In this document: piece by piece, positions 16,515 through 27,671 of the stretch
How positions within the stretch are numbered: the first letter of the stretch is position 1
How the letters are laid out: each line of letters begins with the position of its first letter
Assembly: GCF_022568795.1 (NCBI RefSeq)
Contig: NZ_JAKZHU010000001.1
Location: 2,170,001 to 2,234,000, forward strand
Source: Arsenicicoccus dermatophilus
GTDB taxonomy: Bacteria; Actinomycetota; Actinomycetes; Actinomycetales; Dermatophilaceae
Reading direction: 5' to 3'
DNA: 64,000 nt
The notes under the pieces: generated by a model
Database searches by the model: none
What the model saw: the letters and a program-made list of their open reading frames with translations, nothing else
What the model was told of the DNA's origin: nothing
Program-made: the position numbers and the translations under genes

Positions 16515-19010
16515 TCAGGCGTCCTCGGAGGTCGCCGTCGCCTCGTTGCCGTCGGACACGGCCTCCACGACCTGGTCGGCCGCAGGGGTGCCGGTGCCCT
16601 CCTCGATGACCTCCGAGCGACGACGACGGCTGCGGGAGCGCGAGCGACGCTCGCCCTCGCCGTCCTCGTCGTCACGGCGCTCACGACGGGGACGCTCACG
16701 CCGCTCGCCACGGTCCTCGCGGTCGCCGCGCTCCGGGCGCTCGCCGCGCTCACCACGGTCGGACGAGCCCTGCTCGGAGGCAGCGGCAGCCGCGGCCGCC
16801 TCCTGCTCCTCGGTCAGGACCGCCGCCAGGGAGAGCTTGCCGCGCGGGTCGATCTCCTTGAGCTCGACCTGGACCTTCTGGCCCACACCGAGGACGTCCT
16901 CGACCGCGTCGATGCGCTTGCCGCCGACGAGCTTGCGCACCTCGGAGATGTGCAGCAGGCCATCCTTGCCGGGCAGGAGGGAGACGAAGGCGCCGAAGGT
17001 CGTGGTCTTGACGACCGTGCCCAGGAACCGCTCGCCGATCTCCGGCATCTGCGGGTTGGCGATGGCGTTGACCGCAGCCCGGGCCGCCTCGGCGGAGGGG
17101 CCGTCGGTGGCACCGATGTAGACCGTGCCGTCGTCCTCGATGGAGATGTCGGCGCCGGTCTCCTCCTGGATCTGGTTGATCATCTTGCCCTTGGGCCCGA
17201 TGACCTCGCCGATCTTGTCGACGGGCACCTGCACGGCGATGACGCGCGGGGCGTAGGGGCTCATCTCGTCCGGCACGTCGATGGCCTCGGCCATGACATC
17301 CAGGATGTGCAGGCGCGCGTCGCGGGCCTGGGTCAGCGCGCCGGCCAGCACCGAGGCCGGGATGCCGTCGAGCTTGGTGTCGAGCTGGATGGCGGTGACG
17401 AACTCCTTGGTGCCGGCCACCTTGAAGTCCATGTCGCCGAAGGCGTCCTCGGCCCCGAGGATGTCGGTCAGCGCGGCGTACTGCGTCTCGCCGTCGATCT
17501 CGGCGGAGACCAGGCCCATGGCGATGCCCGCGACGGGCGCCCGCAGCGGCACGCCGGCGTTGAGCAGCGACAAGGTGGACGCGCAGACCGAGCCCATCGA
17601 GGTGGAGCCGTTGGAGCCCAGCGCCTCGGAGACCTGCCGGATCGCGTAGGGGAACTCCTCGCGCGTCGGCAGGACCGGCATCAGCGCGCGCTCGGCGAGC
17701 GCGCCGTGGCCGATCTCACGGCGCTTCGGCGAGCCGACGCGCCCGGTCTCACCGGTGGAGAACGGCGGGAAGTTGTAGTTGTGCATGTAGCGCCGACGCG
17801 TGACCGGGCTGAGCGAGTCGATCTGCTGCTCCATGCGCAGCATGTTGAGCGTGGTCACGCCCATGATCTGGGTCTCGCCGCGCTCGAAGATCGCCGAGCC
17901 GTGCACGCGGGGCAGCACCTCGACCTCGGCCGACAGCGCCCGGATGTCCGCCAGGCCACGCCCGTCGATGCGGACCTTGTCACGCAGGATGCGCTCGCGG
18001 ACGAGCTTCTTCTGCACCGAGCGGTAGGCCGCGGAGATCTCCTTCTCCCGGCCCTCGAAGGGCTTGCCCTCGCCGGCCAGGTCCGCCTTGAGGTGGTCCT
18101 TGAGCTCGTCGAGCTTCTCCTCGCGCTCCTGCTTGCCCGCGATGGCCAGCAGCGGCTTGAGCTCGCCCTCGGCGGCCTGCTCGACCGCGACGTAGGCGTC
18201 GTCCTGGTAGTCCAGGAAGATCGGGAAGTCCTGCACCGGCTTGGCGGCCTGCGCGGCCAGCTCCTCCTGCGCGGTGCACAGGACGGCGATGAACTTCTTG
18301 GCGGCCTCCAGGCCCTGGGCGACGATCTCCTCCGTCGGGGCCTGCTTGCCCTCGGTGCGGATCAGGTCCCAGGTGAACTCGGTGGACTCCGCCTCGACCA
18401 TCATGATCGCGACGTCGTCACCGTCCTTGGTGGTGACCTTGCGCCCGGCGACGACCATGTCGAAGACGGAGCGCTCGATGTCGGTGAAGTTGGGGAAGGC
18501 GACCCACTCGCCGTCGATCAGCGAGACGCGGACGCCACCGACCGGGCCGGAGAACGGCAGCCCCGAGATCTGGGTGGACGCGGAGGCGGCGTTGATGGCC
18601 AGCACGTCGTACTGGTGGTCCGGGTGGATCGACAGCACCGTGATGACGACCTGGACCTCGTTGCGCAGCCCCTTCTTGAAGGTCGGGCGCAGCGGGCGGT
18701 CGATCAGGCGGCAGGTGAGGATGGCGTCCGTGCCCGGACGGCCCTCGCGACGGAAGAACGAGCCGGGGATGCGACCCGCGGCGTACATCCGCTCCTCGAC
18801 GTCGACGGTGAGGGGGAAGAAGTCGAACTGGTCTTTGGGGGACTTGCCCGCCACGGTGGTGGACAGCAGGGTGGTCTCGTCGTCCAGGTAGGCGACGACG
18901 GCGCCGCCGGCCTGCTTGGCCAGTCGGCCGGTCTCGAAACGGACCGTGCGGGTGCCGAAGCGGCCGTTGTCGATGACGGCTTCGGTGAACGTGATGTCTG
19001 GACCCTCCAT
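16515..19010 (-). CDS. pnp: Polynucleotide phosphorylase / guanosine pentaphosphate synthetase
   Basis: An 831-residue PNPase, the phosphorolytic 3'-5' exoribonuclease; the actinobacterial enzyme is also credited with pppGpp synthesis. It has two RNase PH domains separated by an alpha-helical linker, then a KH domain ([26 protein letters not shown]) and an S1 domain ([27 protein letters not shown]). After S1 comes an Arg/Glu/Asp/Ser-rich tail of about 90 residues ([15 protein letters not shown] and [12 protein letters not shown]), longer than in the E. coli enzyme. The start is the ATG at 19010, preceded by AGGAGGA. It follows rpsO, the usual order. Confidence 0.95.
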   Translation of the reverse strand: MEGPDITFTEAVIDNGRFGTRTVRFETGRLAKQAGGAVVAYLDDETTLLSTTVAGKSPKDQFDFFPLTVDVEERMYAAGRIPGSFFRREGRPGTDAILTCRLIDRPLRPTFKKGLRNEVQVVITVLSIHPDHQYDVLAINAASASTQISGLPFSGPVGGVRVSLIDGEWVAFPNFTDIERSVFDMVVAGRKVTTKDGDDVAIMMVEAESTEFTWDLIRTEGKQAPTEEIVAQGLEAAKKFIAVLCTAQEELAAQAAKPVQDFPIFLDYQDDAYVAVEQAAEGELKPLLAIAGKQEREEKLDELKDHLKADLAGEGKPFEGREKEISAAYRSVQKKLVRERILRDKVRIDGRGLADIRALSAEVEVLPRVHGSAIFERGETQIMGVTTLNMLRMEQQIDSLSPVTRRRYMHNYNFPPFSTGETGRVGSPKRREIGHGALAERALMPVLPTREEFPYAIRQVSEALGSNGSTSMGSVCASTLSLLNAGVPLRAPVAGIAMGLVSAEIDGETQYAALTDILGAEDAFGDMDFKVAGTKEFVTAIQLDTKLDGIPASVLAGALTQARDARLHILDVMAEAIDVPDEMSPYAPRVIAVQVPVDKIGEVIGPKGKMINQIQEETGADISIEDDGTVYIGATDGPSAEAARAAVNAIANPQMPEIGERFLGTVVKTTTFGAFVSLLPGKDGLLHISEVRKLVGGKRIDAVEDVLGVGQKVQVELKEIDPRGKLSLAAVLTEEQEAAAAAAASEQGSSDRGERGERPERGDREDRGERRERPRRERRDDEDGEGERRSRSRSRRRRSEVIEEGTGTPAADQVVEAVSDGNEATATSEDA

Positions 19011-19134
19011 GGGTCCTCCTATCTCTTGCTCTGCGCGCACCACATCGTCGTTGTGTGGTCGCGGTCTTCCTCGTGGCGACCTGGTCGCCTCGCCCAGGAT
19101 AGGGCTTGATGAAGTTGTGACCTTCCAGGCATGC

Positions 19135-19169
19135 CGAAGGGAGCGGCCCGCTGCGGGCCGCTCCCTTCG
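19135..19169 (-). terminator. Hairpin between rpsO and pnp
   Basis: A perfect inverted repeat, CGAAGGGAGCGGCCC and its complement around a five-base loop. It lies 15 bases after the rpsO stop and about 125 bases before pnp, so it should limit read-through from rpsO into pnp. Confidence 0.8.
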
Positions 19170-19183
19170 TGCCAGGTCAGGAT

Positions 19184-19453
19184 TTATCGACGCAGACCCA
19201 GACGCTTGATCAGCGCACGGTAGCGCTCGATGTCGGTCGCCTCGAGGTAGCGCAGCATGCGCTTGCGGCGGCCGACGAGGAGGAGCAGGCCACGACGGGA
19301 GTGGTGGTCGTGCTTGTGCGCCCGAGCATGCTCGGTGAGGTCCTTGATGCGCTGCGTGAGCATCGCGATCTGGACCTCGGGGGAACCGGTGTCGCCCTCG
19401 TGGGTGGCGTACTCGGTCATGATCTTCTGCTTGACGTCAGCATCCAGGGGCAC
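19184..19453 (-). CDS. rpsO: Ribosomal protein S15
   Basis: An 89-residue protein of the standard length for bS15/uS15. Diagnostic stretches are [45 protein letters not shown] and [14 protein letters not shown]. It binds 16S rRNA in the platform of the small subunit. It is followed by a terminator and then pnp, the conserved order. S15 often controls its own mRNA, and a hairpin is present in the leader here. Confidence 0.97.
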   Translation of the reverse strand: MPLDADVKQKIMTEYATHEGDTGSPEVQIAMLTQRIKDLTEHARAHKHDHHSRRGLLLLVGRRKRMLRYLEATDIERYRALIKRLGLRR

Positions 19454-19482
19454 TGAGCGACTCCTTGTCCTAACAGCGCGGT

Positions 19483-19505
19483 GCCTCGGGGCTCATCCCC
19501 GAGGC
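19483..19505 (-). promoter_or_regulatory. Hairpin in the rpsO leader
   Basis: GCCTCGGGG and CCCCGAGGC form a 9-base-pair stem with a five-base loop, centred about 40 bases upstream of the rpsO start on the minus strand. It could be part of an S15 autoregulatory leader, since S15 binds leader structures in several bacteria, or an attenuating hairpin. No tract of T follows. Confidence 0.35.
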
Positions 19506-19773
19506 GCTCTCCATCCGCGGCCGGTCCACGGCAAGGGGCAACGCTATCAGCGCCGGGGTCACGCTCCCTAATCCTCGCCCGGCCGTCCGGGCACGACGCT
19601 GCGGCAGCGTCCACCCGGACGTCGGTCCACCTGGTCGGAGCGGGTTCGGACATCGCCCACCGCCCCGACCTGCCGCTCTATAGTGCTGCTGTCCGTCATC
19701 ACCCGCTCGCGTGATCACTCCTACCCAGGGTGAACGGGCGCACACATCACCGGCACAGGCATCCAGGGGTTTC

Positions 19774-22149
19774 ATGAGCGGCAGCACGTCCGACGTCGCG
19801 GCGCGCGACCACGTCGCGGCACCGGTCGTCCTCGCCCGCTCCCCCGAGCCGCAGGCGCCGCCGCCGCCGCGCGCGGCCTACCTCGCCCTGACCACCGTGC
19901 TCGCCGTGGGGGCGGCGTCCGCCCTGGTGGTCGTTCCCCACGGATCGCCGCTGGAGACCTCCCGCGCCTACCTCGCGGGGCTGGTGCTCGTCGCCGCCGT
20001 CGCCCCGGTCCTGCACGGCCGGGTCGTCCGCCTGGCAGGCAGCGGGGTCACCGATCCCCCGGAGTCCCTCGTCACCCTGCCCCTGCTGCTCGTGGCCCCG
20101 CTGCCCGCCTACGTGCTGGCGATGACCTGGGTCTGCCTGTGCACCTGCGTGCGGCTGCGGGTCCGGCCCATCCACACGACCTTCAACCTGGCCGGCACGG
20201 CCGCGACCTCCTTGCTCACCGCGGTGACCTACCACGAGCTCGGGGGACCCGAGGGCGGCCTGAGCCCCCGCACCGTGGCGGTCACCCTGGTCGCGGCCGG
20301 CATCGGCGCCCTGACGATGGAGCTGCTGGTCTGGCTCGCCTTCCACCTCGACGGTGTGCGGACCGGGGCCCCGCGCCTGGCCACCGCGCCGCTGCGCACC
20401 GTCCCGGTCCTCGTGGGCGTGGGCCTGGCGCTGTGCTCCGTGGCCCTGGCGAGCAGCACCTCGACGCTCGGCGCCGTCCTCGGACTTGCCCTGCTGGGCA
20501 TCGTCGTCAGCCACCTGGCCGTGAGCGCGCGGGCGGCGCACCAGCGGTGGCTGGCCGAGCAGCTCTACCAGGCCAGCGAGCGGCTGCGCAGCCTGCCGCA
20601 CCGCGAGGACGTGCCGGTGGCCCTCGCCCGCGAGCTCGCCACCCTGTGGCACGCCGGCACCTGGTCGGTGACCGACCGTCCCGCCCAGGGAGAGGAGTCC
20701 TACCGCGTCGTCCCCGGGGTCTATGCCGCCGTGACCCCCGGCCGCGGCACGGTCGCGGGTCTGACCCGGCCGACGGCGAGCTCCCTGGTCGACACCGCCG
20801 CCGAGGTGATGAGGTCCCTGGACATCGAGCAGGAGCTGCGGCTGCAGGCGACCCGGGACGCGCTCACGGGCCTGGGCTCCCGGCACCGGCTCTGGGAGGC
20901 GCTGGACCAGCGGCTGCCCGCGGCGGGCGTCGCCTCCCCCCTCGTCCTGATGTCCGTCGACGTGGACAGCTTCAAGGCCATCAACGACACCTACGGGCAC
21001 GTGATCGGCGACCAGCTCCTCGTCGCGGTCGCGGCCCGGCTCGACCGGTGGGCAGGCTCGGACGACGTCGTGGCCCGGATGGCCGGCGACGAGTTCCTGG
21101 TGCTCGGCGCATCCGACGGCACCACCGCGGACCTACGCCGCGCCCATACCCTCCAGCAGGCCCTGTCCGAGCCGTTCACCCTGGGCCACAACGTCGTCCA
21201 GATCACCTGCTCCATCGGCGTCCACCACGTCGACCACGGCGTGGACCGCGGGGACGCGCTGTCCGCGGCCGACGCCGCGCTGGTGCGGGCCAAGCGCTCG
21301 GGCAGGGGCACGGTCGCCCTCGCCACCGAGGAGGTCGTCGGCGACGCCCGGCGGCTGCTGCGCCTGAACGCCGAGCTGCGCGCCGCCATGCACCAGGGCG
21401 AGTTCACCCTCCACTACCAGCCGATGGTGGACGCGATCAGCGGGCGTCCGACGGCCGTGGAGGCGCTGCTGCGGTGGGAACGGGACGGGGTGCCGCTGAT
21501 GGGGCCCGCCGAGTTCATCCCGTATGCCGAGGAGAGCGGCCTCATCTCCACGATCGGCCGGTGGGTCCTGCACCGTGCCTGCCAGGACGTCCACGCCTGG
21601 AACCAGACCTACCGCCCCGCGGACCCGCTGCGGGTGAGCGTCAACATCTCCACCGTGCACATCGCCCAGCCCGACTTCGTCGCCGAGGTGGCGGCGGTCC
21701 TGGACGAGACCCGCCTGCCCGCCGAGCTGCTCATCCTCGAGGTCACCGAGACCTTCGCCATGCTCGACCTGGCCGCCTCGGTGGACACGGTGGCCGCGCT
21801 CCGGCGGCTCGGGGTCGCGCTCTGGCTCGACGACTTCGGGACCGGCTACTCCTCCCTGGAGTACCTGCGCCAGCTGCCCGTCGAGGTCGTCAAGCTCGAC
21901 CGGTCCTTCCTCACCGACATCGGCAGCGACGCGGGCGCGCGGGGCTTCCTGGAGGCGATCGTCCACCTGTGCCGGTCCATCGGGCGCGAGCCGCTCGCCG
22001 AGGGCGTCGAGCTGCCGGAGCAGCGGACGATCCTCGCCGAGCTGGGGTGCACCTCGATGCAGGGCTATCTCTTCGGGCGGCCGACCACGCTGGACCGGCT
22101 GACCCCGCAGCTGCTGGAGCCGGGTGGCGCGGACGGCAGGTCGGCCTGA
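19774..22149 (+). CDS. Membrane-bound GGDEF-EAL cyclic-di-GMP protein
   Basis: A 791-residue protein with a hydrophobic N-terminal region of about seven or eight transmembrane segments (residues 35-250), a short cytosolic linker, then GGDEF (from DALTGLGSRHRL near 361) and EAL domains. The signature GGDEF is AGDEF at about 436, a variant found in many active cyclases. The EAL domain keeps EALLRW (about 562), the DDFGTGYSS metal loop, KLDRSFL and EGVE, so phosphodiesterase activity looks plausible. It would make or break down c-di-GMP. The ATG at 19774 follows a weak CAGGGG site. A TATAGT box at 19680 could be its -10 element, inferred only. Confidence 0.85.
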   Translation: MSGSTSDVAARDHVAAPVVLARSPEPQAPPPPRAAYLALTTVLAVGAASALVVVPHGSPLETSRAYLAGLVLVAAVAPVLHGRVVRLAGSGVTDPPESLVTLPLLLVAPLPAYVLAMTWVCLCTCVRLRVRPIHTTFNLAGTAATSLLTAVTYHELGGPEGGLSPRTVAVTLVAAGIGALTMELLVWLAFHLDGVRTGAPRLATAPLRTVPVLVGVGLALCSVALASSTSTLGAVLGLALLGIVVSHLAVSARAAHQRWLAEQLYQASERLRSLPHREDVPVALARELATLWHAGTWSVTDRPAQGEESYRVVPGVYAAVTPGRGTVAGLTRPTASSLVDTAAEVMRSLDIEQELRLQATRDALTGLGSRHRLWEALDQRLPAAGVASPLVLMSVDVDSFKAINDTYGHVIGDQLLVAVAARLDRWAGSDDVVARMAGDEFLVLGASDGTTADLRRAHTLQQALSEPFTLGHNVVQITCSIGVHHVDHGVDRGDALSAADAALVRAKRSGRGTVALATEEVVGDARRLLRLNAELRAAMHQGEFTLHYQPMVDAISGRPTAVEALLRWERDGVPLMGPAEFIPYAEESGLISTIGRWVLHRACQDVHAWNQTYRPADPLRVSVNISTVHIAQPDFVAEVAAVLDETRLPAELLILEVTETFAMLDLAASVDTVAALRRLGVALWLDDFGTGYSSLEYLRQLPVEVVKLDRSFLTDIGSDAGARGFLEAIVHLCRSIGREPLAEGVELPEQRTILAELGCTSMQGYLFGRPTTLDRLTPQLLEPGGADGRSA

Positions 22150-22190
22150 GCGGGTCCCGGGGGCCGGACCAGCGGTGGTGCCCGGACGGA

Positions 22191-22228
22191 CGGAGGCGGC
22201 CGCACCCGGGTGGGTGTGGCCGCCTCCG
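22191..22228. terminator. Terminator hairpin between the GGDEF-EAL gene and lpdA
   Basis: Arms 22191-22207 and 22212-22228 pair over 17 bases with one G-T wobble (CGGAGGCGGCCGCACCC against its near-complement). It sits between two convergent genes and can serve both. Confidence 0.75.
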
Positions 22229-22245
22229 GCATACGGTCGCGGTCG

Positions 22246-23643
<1,398 letters not shown>

Positions 23644-23811
23644 GGCTCCTACCCTACCCATCCCGCGCGCCTGATCACCGCGCGCGGCCCGCCGCGCATA
23701 ACGATCCCTCCTCGATCGAGTCCATGCACGGGACTGGTCCGACACCACCTGGACCTGCGGCCCTACCCTCGCGAGCACAGCATCCTCCCGCGCGAGACAG
23801 GAAGACTCCCC

Positions 23812-26076
23812 ATGAGCCTGACCGACGACCGGGTCCGTGCCCTGCGCACGGACCCTGACCGCCCCCCGGTGGCGGTCGAGGAACCCGCCACCCTCACCCC
23901 CACCCGCAAGGGCATCTTCGCGCTGATCGCCGTCGTCGCCGCCGTGGCCTGGACGATGCTCGCCGTCGTCCGCGGCGAGCACGTCAACGCCGTGTGGGTC
24001 GTGCTCGCGGCCGTCGGCAGCTATGTCATCGCGTTCAGCTTCTACGCCCGGCTGATCGAGTACCGCGTCGTACGGCCCCGGGACACCCGGGCCACCCCGG
24101 CCGAGGAGCTCGACAACGGCAAGGACTTCATGCCGACCGACCGGCGGGTGCTGTACGGCCACCACTTCGCGGCCATCGCCGGCGCGGGTCCGCTCGTGGG
24201 CCCGGTGCTCGCCTCGCAGATGGGCTACCTGCCCGGCACCTTGTGGATCATCCTCGGCGTCATCTTCGCGGGCGCGGTGCAGGACTACCTCGTGCTGCAC
24301 CTGTCGATCCGGCGCCGCGGCCGCTCGCTCGGCCAGATGGCCCGCGACGAGCTGGGCTTCGTCGGTGGCTGGGCCGCGATCCTCGGCGTGCTGTCGATCA
24401 TGGTCATCCTCATCGCCGTGCTCGGGATCGTGGTCATCGGCGCGCTCGCCGAGTCCCCCTGGGGCGTCTTCTCGATCGCGATGACGATCCCGATCGCCCT
24501 GCTCATGGGCGTCTACCTGCGCTACCTGCGCCCCGGCGCGGTCAACGAGGTCTCGCTGATCGGCGTCATGCTCCTGCTCGCGGCCGTCGTCGGCGGCCGC
24601 TGGGTGGCCGAGTCCTCCTGGGGCGCCGAGCTGTTCACCCTCTCTCCCAAGGCCCTGGCGCTGTGGCTGTGTGCCTACGGCTTCGCCGCCTCGGTGCTGC
24701 CGGTCTGGCTGCTGCTCGCGCCGCGCGACTACCTGTCGACCTTCATGAAGGTCGGCACCATCATGGTCCTGGCCCTCGGCATCGTCTTCACGGCCCCGAC
24801 CCTGCAGATGCCGGCCATCACCGGCTTCGCGCACACCGGCAAGGGCCCGGCCTTCGCCGGCTCGTTGTTCCCCTTCCTGTTCATCACCATCGCGTGCGGG
24901 GCGATCTCCGGATTCCACGCGCTCATCAGCTCGGGCACGACGCCCAAGCTGATCGAGAAGGAGTCGCAGGCCCGGATGATCGGGTACGGCGGCATGCTCA
25001 CCGAGTCCTTCGTCGCCATCATGGCGCTGATCACCGCGTGCATCCTGGACCAGCACCTGTACTTCGCGATGAACGCGCCCAAGGGGCTGACCGGCGGCAC
25101 CGCCGAGAAGGCCGCCGCGTGGGTCAACACGCTGCCGCTCACCGCTCCCGGCGGCGGTCGGCTCGAGCCCGCGACCGCGGCCAAGCTGACCCAGGCGGCC
25201 GCCGACGTCCACGAGAAGTCGATCGTGTCGCGCACCGGTGGTGCCCCCACGCTGGCCCTGGGCATGTCCCAGGTGATGTCCTTCTTCGGCGGCTCGGGCA
25301 TGAAGGCCTTCTGGTACCACTTCGCCGTGATGTTCGAGGCGCTGTTCATCCTCACCACGATCGACGCCGGCACCCGCGTCGCGCGCTTCATGTTCTCCGA
25401 CGCCATCGGCAACATCCCCGGCCTGCACCGGTTCAAGGACCCCTCGTGGGTGGCCGGCGCCTGGATCTGCTCCGCGATCGTCGTCCTCGGCTGGGGCTCG
25501 ATCCTGGTCATGGGTGTGACCGACCCGCTGGGCGGCATCAACACGCTGTTCCCGTTGTTCGGCATCGCCAACCAGCTGCTCGCCTGCATCGCGTTGTCGG
25601 TGGTGTTCGCGGTGGTGGTCAAGCAGGGCCTGGTGCGCTGGTCCTGGATTCCCGGCATACCTCTGGCCTGGCTGCTGGTGGTCACCATGACCGCCTCGTT
25701 CCAGAAGATCTTCAGCAGCAACCCCGCGATCGGGTACTGGGCCAACCACGACACGTTCGTCACGGCCAAAGCCGCGGGCAAGGTCGTGCCGCCCGCCACC
25801 TCGGCCGCCGACATGGACTCGGTCATCCGCAACACGACCATCCAGACGGGGCTGTCGGTGCTCTTCGCCCTGCTCGTGCTCATGGTGGTCGTCGCCACGG
25901 TGCTCACGGCGATCAGGGCCGTGCGCGCCGGGGGCCTGCCCACCTCGGAGGAGCCGGACGTCCCGTCGCGCATCTTCGCGCCGCGGTCCTTCCTGCCCAC
26001 GCCCGCCGAGAAGGCCGTCCTGCAGGAGTGGAAGGCCGCCGGCCTGGACCCCTCCCCGCAGGGCGTCCACCACTGA
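23812..26076 (+). CDS. cstA: CstA-family carbon starvation / pyruvate transporter
   Basis: A 754-residue membrane protein with about 16 hydrophobic segments. Family signatures include [65 protein letters not shown] and [12 protein letters not shown]. CstA proteins take up peptides or pyruvate when preferred carbon is scarce. The start is the ATG at 23812 after AGGAAG. The small YbdD-type protein encoded 13 bases downstream is its usual partner. A link with the lactate operon through pyruvate is possible. Confidence 0.93.
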   Translation: MSLTDDRVRALRTDPDRPPVAVEEPATLTPTRKGIFALIAVVAAVAWTMLAVVRGEHVNAVWVVLAAVGSYVIAFSFYARLIEYRVVRPRDTRATPAEELDNGKDFMPTDRRVLYGHHFAAIAGAGPLVGPVLASQMGYLPGTLWIILGVIFAGAVQDYLVLHLSIRRRGRSLGQMARDELGFVGGWAAILGVLSIMVILIAVLGIVVIGALAESPWGVFSIAMTIPIALLMGVYLRYLRPGAVNEVSLIGVMLLLAAVVGGRWVAESSWGAELFTLSPKALALWLCAYGFAASVLPVWLLLAPRDYLSTFMKVGTIMVLALGIVFTAPTLQMPAITGFAHTGKGPAFAGSLFPFLFITIACGAISGFHALISSGTTPKLIEKESQARMIGYGGMLTESFVAIMALITACILDQHLYFAMNAPKGLTGGTAEKAAAWVNTLPLTAPGGGRLEPATAAKLTQAAADVHEKSIVSRTGGAPTLALGMSQVMSFFGGSGMKAFWYHFAVMFEALFILTTIDAGTRVARFMFSDAIGNIPGLHRFKDPSWVAGAWICSAIVVLGWGSILVMGVTDPLGGINTLFPLFGIANQLLACIALSVVFAVVVKQGLVRWSWIPGIPLAWLLVVTMTASFQKIFSSNPAIGYWANHDTFVTAKAAGKVVPPATSAADMDSVIRNTTIQTGLSVLFALLVLMVVVATVLTAIRAVRAGGLPTSEEPDVPSRIFAPRSFLPTPAEKAVLQEWKAAGLDPSPQGVHH

Positions 26077-26089
26077 GCGGGCACCGGTC

Positions 26090-26287
26090 GTGACGACGCC
26101 GAGCCTCGCCTCCGCCCTGCGCACCGCCCGGTGGTACTGGCGCGGGGTGACCGGCGCGGACGCCTACGAGCGCTACGTCGCCCACCTGACCCGGGAGCAT
26201 CCGGACGCCCCCGTGCCGAGCGAGCGCGAGTTCTGGCGGCAGAAGTATGCCGACCAGGAGCGCCATCCCACCTCGCGCTGCTGCTGA
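26090..26287 (+). CDS. YbdD/YjiX-family protein, CstA partner
   Basis: A 65-residue protein of the YbdD/YjiX family. It has [19 protein letters not shown] and [13 protein letters not shown], and it ends in the conserved Cys pair RCC. Members are almost always encoded right after cstA or btsT and are needed for or modulate transport. The start is the GTG at 26090, 13 bases after the cstA stop. A hairpin follows. Confidence 0.88.
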   Translation: MTTPSLASALRTARWYWRGVTGADAYERYVAHLTREHPDAPVPSEREFWRQKYADQERHPTSRCC

Positions 26288-26304
26288 CCGCCGGAGGATC
26301 GGTG

Positions 26305-26330
26305 ACGGCCCGCCCCTCGGGGCGGGCCGT
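26305..26330 (+). terminator. Terminator after cstA-ybdD
   Basis: Arms ACGGCCCGCCCC (26305-26316) and GGGGCGGGCCGT (26319-26330) pair perfectly, and CATTCGTT follows, a T-rich tail by local standards. Confidence 0.75.
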
Positions 26331-26343
26331 CATTCGTTGCGTT

Positions 26344-26362
26344 CGGACACTCTGCGTGTCGG
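26344..26362. promoter_or_regulatory. Candidate operator of the MarR regulator
   Basis: CGGACAC, five bases, then GTGTCGG form an imperfect palindrome ending 18 bases before the MarR-family start. Outside it GTTGC (about 26337) and GCAAC (about 26368) also pair. MarR proteins usually repress their own gene from such sites. Inferred from position and symmetry only. Confidence 0.4.
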
Positions 26363-26380
26363 TTATGCAACACTGCGCCC

Positions 26381-27022
26381 ATGTCGGACCGCCCCACTTC
26401 CTCGTCGACCGCCCGGAGGCGGTCCGAACGACGCCGGCAGAGCATCGCCGAGGAGTACGCCAAGGACGTCGAGACCTATGTCGCGGCGGGCGCCGACAAG
26501 CAGGTCCAAAGGGTGATGACCGCGGTCAACCGGGTCTCCAAGCAGCTGGAGCGGTGGTATGCCGCGCAGCTCGCCGACGTCGACCTCACGTCCGGCGAGT
26601 GGGCCGTCCTGGCCCGGCTCGCCACCGCCGCCGGCCGCACGCACACCCCCAGCGAGCTCGCCGACCTCACCGGGGTCGTGCCGTCCTCGATGACCCACCG
26701 GCTCGACAAGATGGTGGACAAGGGCCTGGTCGACCGGAGGCCGGACCCGGACCACCGCTCGCGGGTGCTGATCTCGTTGTCCCGCGGGGGCTGGGAACGG
26801 TTCCGGGAGATCGTGCACGCCGCCAACCTCGTGGACGCGGAGGTCCTGGCCGTCCTCAGCACCGAGCAGCAGGAGCAGCTCGCGGGGCTGCTCGACACCG
26901 TGATGCGGGGTCTGGACGACCTGGTGGAGCCTGCGACGGCGACCCCCGCCCCGAGCGACCTACCGGGGGAGGTCGGGCCCGCCGGGGGCGGTCGCCCAGG
27001 CGAGTCCGACCGCCCCCGGTAG
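26381..27022 (+). CDS. MarR-family transcriptional regulator
   Basis: A 213-residue winged-helix regulator. The DNA-binding core runs from DLTSGEWAVLARLATA through THTPSELADLTGVVPSSMTHRLDKMVDKGLV and the wing DRRPDPDHRSRVLISLS. The dimerisation helices flank it. The N-terminal 20 residues are Arg/Ser-rich. The last 21 residues (after PSDLPGEVGP) are Gly/Arg/Pro-rich, not part of the MarR fold, and are encoded by a copy of a palindromic repeat that also supplies the TAG stop. The ligand and targets are unknown. Confidence 0.85.
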   Translation: MSDRPTSSSTARRRSERRRQSIAEEYAKDVETYVAAGADKQVQRVMTAVNRVSKQLERWYAAQLADVDLTSGEWAVLARLATAAGRTHTPSELADLTGVVPSSMTHRLDKMVDKGLVDRRPDPDHRSRVLISLSRGGWERFREIVHAANLVDAEVLAVLSTEQQEQLAGLLDTVMRGLDDLVEPATATPAPSDLPGEVGPAGGGRPGESDRPR

Positions 27023-27024
27023 GT
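26958..27024 (+). repeat. Palindromic dispersed repeat, copy 1
   Basis: A 67-base element whose ends ACCTACCGGGGG and CCCCCGGTAGGT are inverted. Its right half contains CGCCCAGGCGAGTCCGACCG, shared almost exactly with copies 2 (29431-29490) and 3 (31451-31513, inverted). It overlaps the 3' end of the MarR gene and lies just before the convergent ndk stop, so it also could act as a terminator hairpin. Confidence 0.75.
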
Positions 27025-27030
27025 GGGTGC

Positions 27031-27462
27031 TCAGGCCTCGGGGAACCAGATCCCGATCTCCCGCTCGGCCGACTCCGGGGAGTCCGAGCCGTGGACGATG
27101 TTCTGCTGCACGCCCGGGCCCCAGTCACGACCCAGGTCCCCGCGGATCGTGCCGGGGGCGGCCTTGGTCGGGTCGGTGGCGCCGGCCAGCGAGCGGAAGC
27201 CCTCGATGCAGCGGTCGCCCTCCACGATCGCGGCGCAGACCGGGCCGGAGCTCATGAAGTCGAGCAGCGGCTGGTAGAACGGCTTGCCCTCGTGCTCGGC
27301 GTAGTGCCGGGCCAGGCGGTCGGCGTCCGGGGTGAGGATCTGCAGCTGGGCCAGGCGGTAGCCCTTGGCCTCGATGCGGCGCAGCACCTCGCCGGTCAGG
27401 CCGCGCTCGACGCCGTCCGGCTTGACGAGGACGAGGGTGCGCTCGGTGGTGGTCTCAGTCAT
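27031..27462 (-). CDS. ndk: Nucleoside diphosphate kinase
   Basis: A 143-residue enzyme that balances nucleoside triphosphate pools through a phospho-histidine. It opens RTLVLVKPDGVERGLTGEVL and holds the active-site motif NIVHGSDSPESAEREI with the catalytic His. Length is normal. In related actinobacteria ndk follows folC and a DUF4233 gene; here an M4 protease and a phosphoesterase gene separate them, so this 4-kb block looks inserted or rearranged within the conserved cluster. Confidence 0.96.
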   Translation of the reverse strand: MTETTTERTLVLVKPDGVERGLTGEVLRRIEAKGYRLAQLQILTPDADRLARHYAEHEGKPFYQPLLDFMSSGPVCAAIVEGDRCIEGFRSLAGATDPTKAAPGTIRGDLGRDWGPGVQQNIVHGSDSPESAEREIGIWFPEA

Positions 27463-27671
27463 GGCCCCACCCTAGCGAGCACCGCGCTGCCGCGAACCCC
27501 GCCGGGTGACGTGACGGGGGATGCACCCACGGCAGCCGGGCGTCGCCGGGACGGCGCAACCTGCGGCTTCGCCCTTTACTGCTACCGAGCGGTAGTGCCA
27601 AGGTCCAAGCGGCCCGTCTGCGCTCTCGCTGTCGACCCGACACCCGCGCCGGGCCCGGGGAGGAGCACCAC

